Assembly: GCA_963691705.1 (NCBI GenBank) | Contig: OY829540.1 | Location: 7,144,001-7,208,000, forward strand | DNA from: Viola odorata | Taxonomy: Eukaryota; Streptophyta; Magnoliopsida; Malpighiales; Violaceae | DNA length: 64,000 nt | Direction of reading: 5' to 3' | Part shown: positions 61,551-64,000 of the stretch, one piece after another | Layout of the letters: each line of letters opens with the position of its first letter | How positions within the stretch are numbered: the first letter of the stretch is position 1 | The notes under the pieces: model-generated | Told to the model about the DNA's origin: nothing | The model's database searches: none | The model's input: only the letters and a program-made list of their open reading frames with translations | Position numbers and translations under genes: made by a program

Positions 61551-62335
61551 CTCCACGTTCTGCACACGTATACAATTCCCAATTTTCGACAAACAAATCC
61601 CCCTATGCACCGAGCCCAACCTTCCTAAATTAACAGTGGTTAGAAAGTAGAGTCACCATGATCAGTCACTAGCATCCGACCTCAAAGACAAACCCATTAA
61701 TCATATGACTTTAAACACCCTCCTTTCAGATTAAAAAGAAACAATAGTTGCAATACCTTGTCGCAAATGGAAGCGAACAGAAACACCTTCCACAGCAACA
61801 ACACCAAAAAAACCTGAAAAGGAACCTGCTTTGCTGGGACCAAAACCTCTGCAATGGACCAGCTGCGGTCCTAGTCCTGCAAAGTAAGAAAACCATGAAG
61901 AACTAATGGGATAAGCTAAGAAGCGAATTGAACCAAATCTCCAAACGAAAACTACCCTCGCTAGAACTTGATAATTCAACTTTTTATAACATAAAGCAAG
62001 GAGAAGAACACTCATTTTTCCATACCCATGTTCTGGTTCACTGTACAATTGAGATCGAAATAATAGAATTCCTCTTCCAATTCGAGATCATCCTCAGATT
62101 TTAACTAGAATTGAGGATAGATTTCCCAAAAAAAAAAAGCAATCTTTTCCACTTAATATGCAACATCTCACTTGTGGGAAGAATCAACCGATATTAAAAC
62201 GTGATAAAAGAAATAACCCAACACCAAAACGAAGATTGATGAACGGAAATATAAGACAAAAATGAAGAAATATAGAACCAGAAATAAGAAGAAAACAGGG
62301 AAACATTAAAAGAGGTCTTAGGATTGGAATCAACC

Positions 62336-63612
62336 TGGGAATTGGAGTTCGCTTGCTCGCTCACTACCTTCGTTTGTGCTTCCGCTGAGGATTTGGTAGA
62401 CGCAGGTGGTCGTTTTTGTTAATTAGAGCTTTTTTTATTAAACGACCATTGAGTCCTAAATTATTGCGAAATTGCCACTGTGTTTAGGGGAAGTTTAACT
62501 GTGTCAGTGGATGAATATGCTGATGTGTCAGAACAGCACTGGCTGCAAGATTGAAAATCAGGTGACAAAAGCTTATCCAGATAACAATTACTTCCACTAA
62601 TAATTAAAAAAAATTGTAGAGATAATTCTACGCAAAATAAAATTTGCATAGTTAAAGATAAGATTATTTGTTGATTTTTAAAATATTTATTTATGTTAAT
62701 TGATGGTTGCCAAAACTAAAATAAATACAACCTACCATGCATATGTAGTTTTAAAACAGTAGCAAGTGGTGAAAGGTTCGTCCTCAGGGATTCGGTGGCA
62801 ATTAAATTTCTTTGTAAACGACTAGGAATGTAACGAGTGGTAAATATCAATATTGAGTTGTTGTGAATAATTATGAATTATAAGTAACAGAGAGTAATAA
62901 ATGGGTAATGTGTGTGAAATCAGATGTGATAAATTCCCAGTGAGGATTCCAATAAGCTCATGCATTAAATCAATTGATCATCGATTCAAATATTTTCAAA
63001 ACCAAACTTACAGGCGGCTATAGAGATCAGGTTCTCACCTAGATCTCCTACTCTCTACCTATTCGAGATTCTTAAAGGTTCTCACCTATTAAGGTCCTTG
63101 ATATATCTTATGGCCTAAAGAAGTTATTCTATTAGGTCTAATAAAATAACCAAATAATTCTACCGTAAGAGACCTTCCCGAGTTCAGGAGAGAGAAGTGT
63201 CTACTCCTGTAAACCCGACCTTAATTGTTTTCCAATCTGATCCGTCGATCAGTTGGTTGTCTTCATATCACTTTCTACAGTGTAGACTCCAAGGTATCAA
63301 GAGAAGACAGTAATCATGCAAATCCTAGTGTAGTTGATCAAGCTTCAAAAGAAGTATGCATAAATTGACAATTAATTAAAACAATTAGAGATGCAAGATG
63401 GGATTTAATATTTGCTTTTAGATCTCACAATCAATTAAGCATGACTATAAATCCTCACAAGGAATAGATAGAGTTTAGCCGATCATCATAAGAAATAATT
63501 AAATGAAATAGATGAAAGCATAAACTGAAATTTAATTAATTAAAGAAAAGGAAATAGCAACAGTGGTTTCAAGCCCTGCAATGGGGTTGTTGTTTCTACC
63601 AAGAAGAAAGAA
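62336..63612. other. Upstream of pyroglutamyl-peptidase, then unassigned repeat-like sequence
   Basis: Up to about 62,420 fits the first non-coding exon and promoter. From about 62,700 the text AGCAAGTGGTGAAAGGTTCGTCCTCAGGGATT and the following 900 bp resemble a dispersed plant repeat, but I find no ends, coding domain or duplication. No gene seen. Confidence 0.4.
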
Positions 63613-64000
63613 GGGTTAAACACAAAATTGGCACCTGTACTTGTATTGATTGAGACATTTGGCACCTACTTTTGTAAAACGATTTAAAAGGCACCTGTAC
63701 TTGAAACATATGCCACATTTGGCACCTCCTACTAACTCCGTGCACCGTCAGCCGTTAAATGCTGATGTGGCACGCCACGTGGACTTCCACGTCATCAACA
63801 TGATGACGTGGTATGCCACATCAGCATATATTAATTAAATTATTTCTTTTTCTTTTTCTTTCTTTCTTTTTTCTTTTTCAAGTATTTCTTTCCTTTCTTT
63901 TTTTCTTTCTTTTTCTTTCTTTTTCTATCTTTCTTTCTTTTTTCTTTTTTCCAGAGGGTACGTCTTCCTCCTCTCTTTTTCTTTTATTTCTTTCCTTTTT
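63613..64000. mobile_element. Probable left end of a transposon cut by the window edge
   Basis: GGGTTAAACACAAAATTGGCACCTG begins a stretch with repeated GGCACCT(N)TACTT words. It is followed by a palindromic zone (GCTGATGTGGCACGCCACGTGG ... CCACATCAGC) and a long pyrimidine tract to the window end. The layout (terminal zone, TGACGTGG-type words, CT tract) parallels the left half of the Mutator-like element at 17411. The right end is outside the window, so class and size are open. Confidence 0.4.

Overview
The window is nuclear DNA from a flowering plant, most likely a eudicot. Genes carry many short AT-rich introns with GT..AG borders, and the families are plant ones: galactinol synthase, a PLS-class PPR protein, pectin-degrading glycoside hydrolases and a peroxisomal naphthoate synthase. 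The repeats are typical plant ones: Tat- and Athila-type Ty3 retrotransposons, Mutator-like elements and TA-flanked MITEs. The species cannot be told from the sequence. Exon borders were placed by hand from splice signals, reading-frame continuity and family alignment from memory. They join in frame for every spliced gene described.

Layout: 1-2245 (+) holds the 3' exons of a probable meiotic topoisomerase VI B-like gene. 3366-4733 (-) is a galactinol synthase whose last exon carries an apparent one-base frameshift. 6027-8330 (-) is an ARF1-type small GTPase. 10305-17115 (-) is a 17-exon class III PI 3-kinase (VPS34). 17411-18603 is a non-autonomous Mutator-like element with a perfect 9-bp target duplication. 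19034-21322 (-) is naphthoate synthase with a PTS2 signal.

22511-40991 is a young Tat-lineage Ty3 retrotransposon of about 11.3 kb on the - strand, with 844-bp LTRs and TSD ATCAT. It carries a spliced ORF on the opposite strand (23965-26140), an 18-bp minisatellite and 28-bp repeats in U3. Its pol is broken by a nonsense codon and by a second, younger element at 29694-36857 (+, 1520-bp LTRs, TSD GACGT). The inner element encodes only Athila-like gag-protease, so it is non-autonomous. It is peppered with six exact copies of an 18-bp palindrome, three of them translated in the same frame.

The right part holds two polygalacturonases (41529-45494 and 53539-56045), a fasciclin-domain protein (51090-51854), an intronless PPR gene (56656-58662) and a pyroglutamyl-peptidase I gene (59967-61550), all on the - strand. 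Between them lie a probable hAT-like element, a 239-bp MITE with a 9-bp TSD, and simple repeats. The last few hundred bases look like the start of another transposon cut by the window edge.

The host genes do not form one pathway. Three are cell-wall or extracellular proteins (two polygalacturonases and the fasciclin protein); the others are unrelated housekeeping genes. The most unusual material is in the nested retrotransposons: the dispersed palindrome family, the antisense spliced ORF, and the strong enrichment for GCCGTT/AATCGG words in the outer element only.
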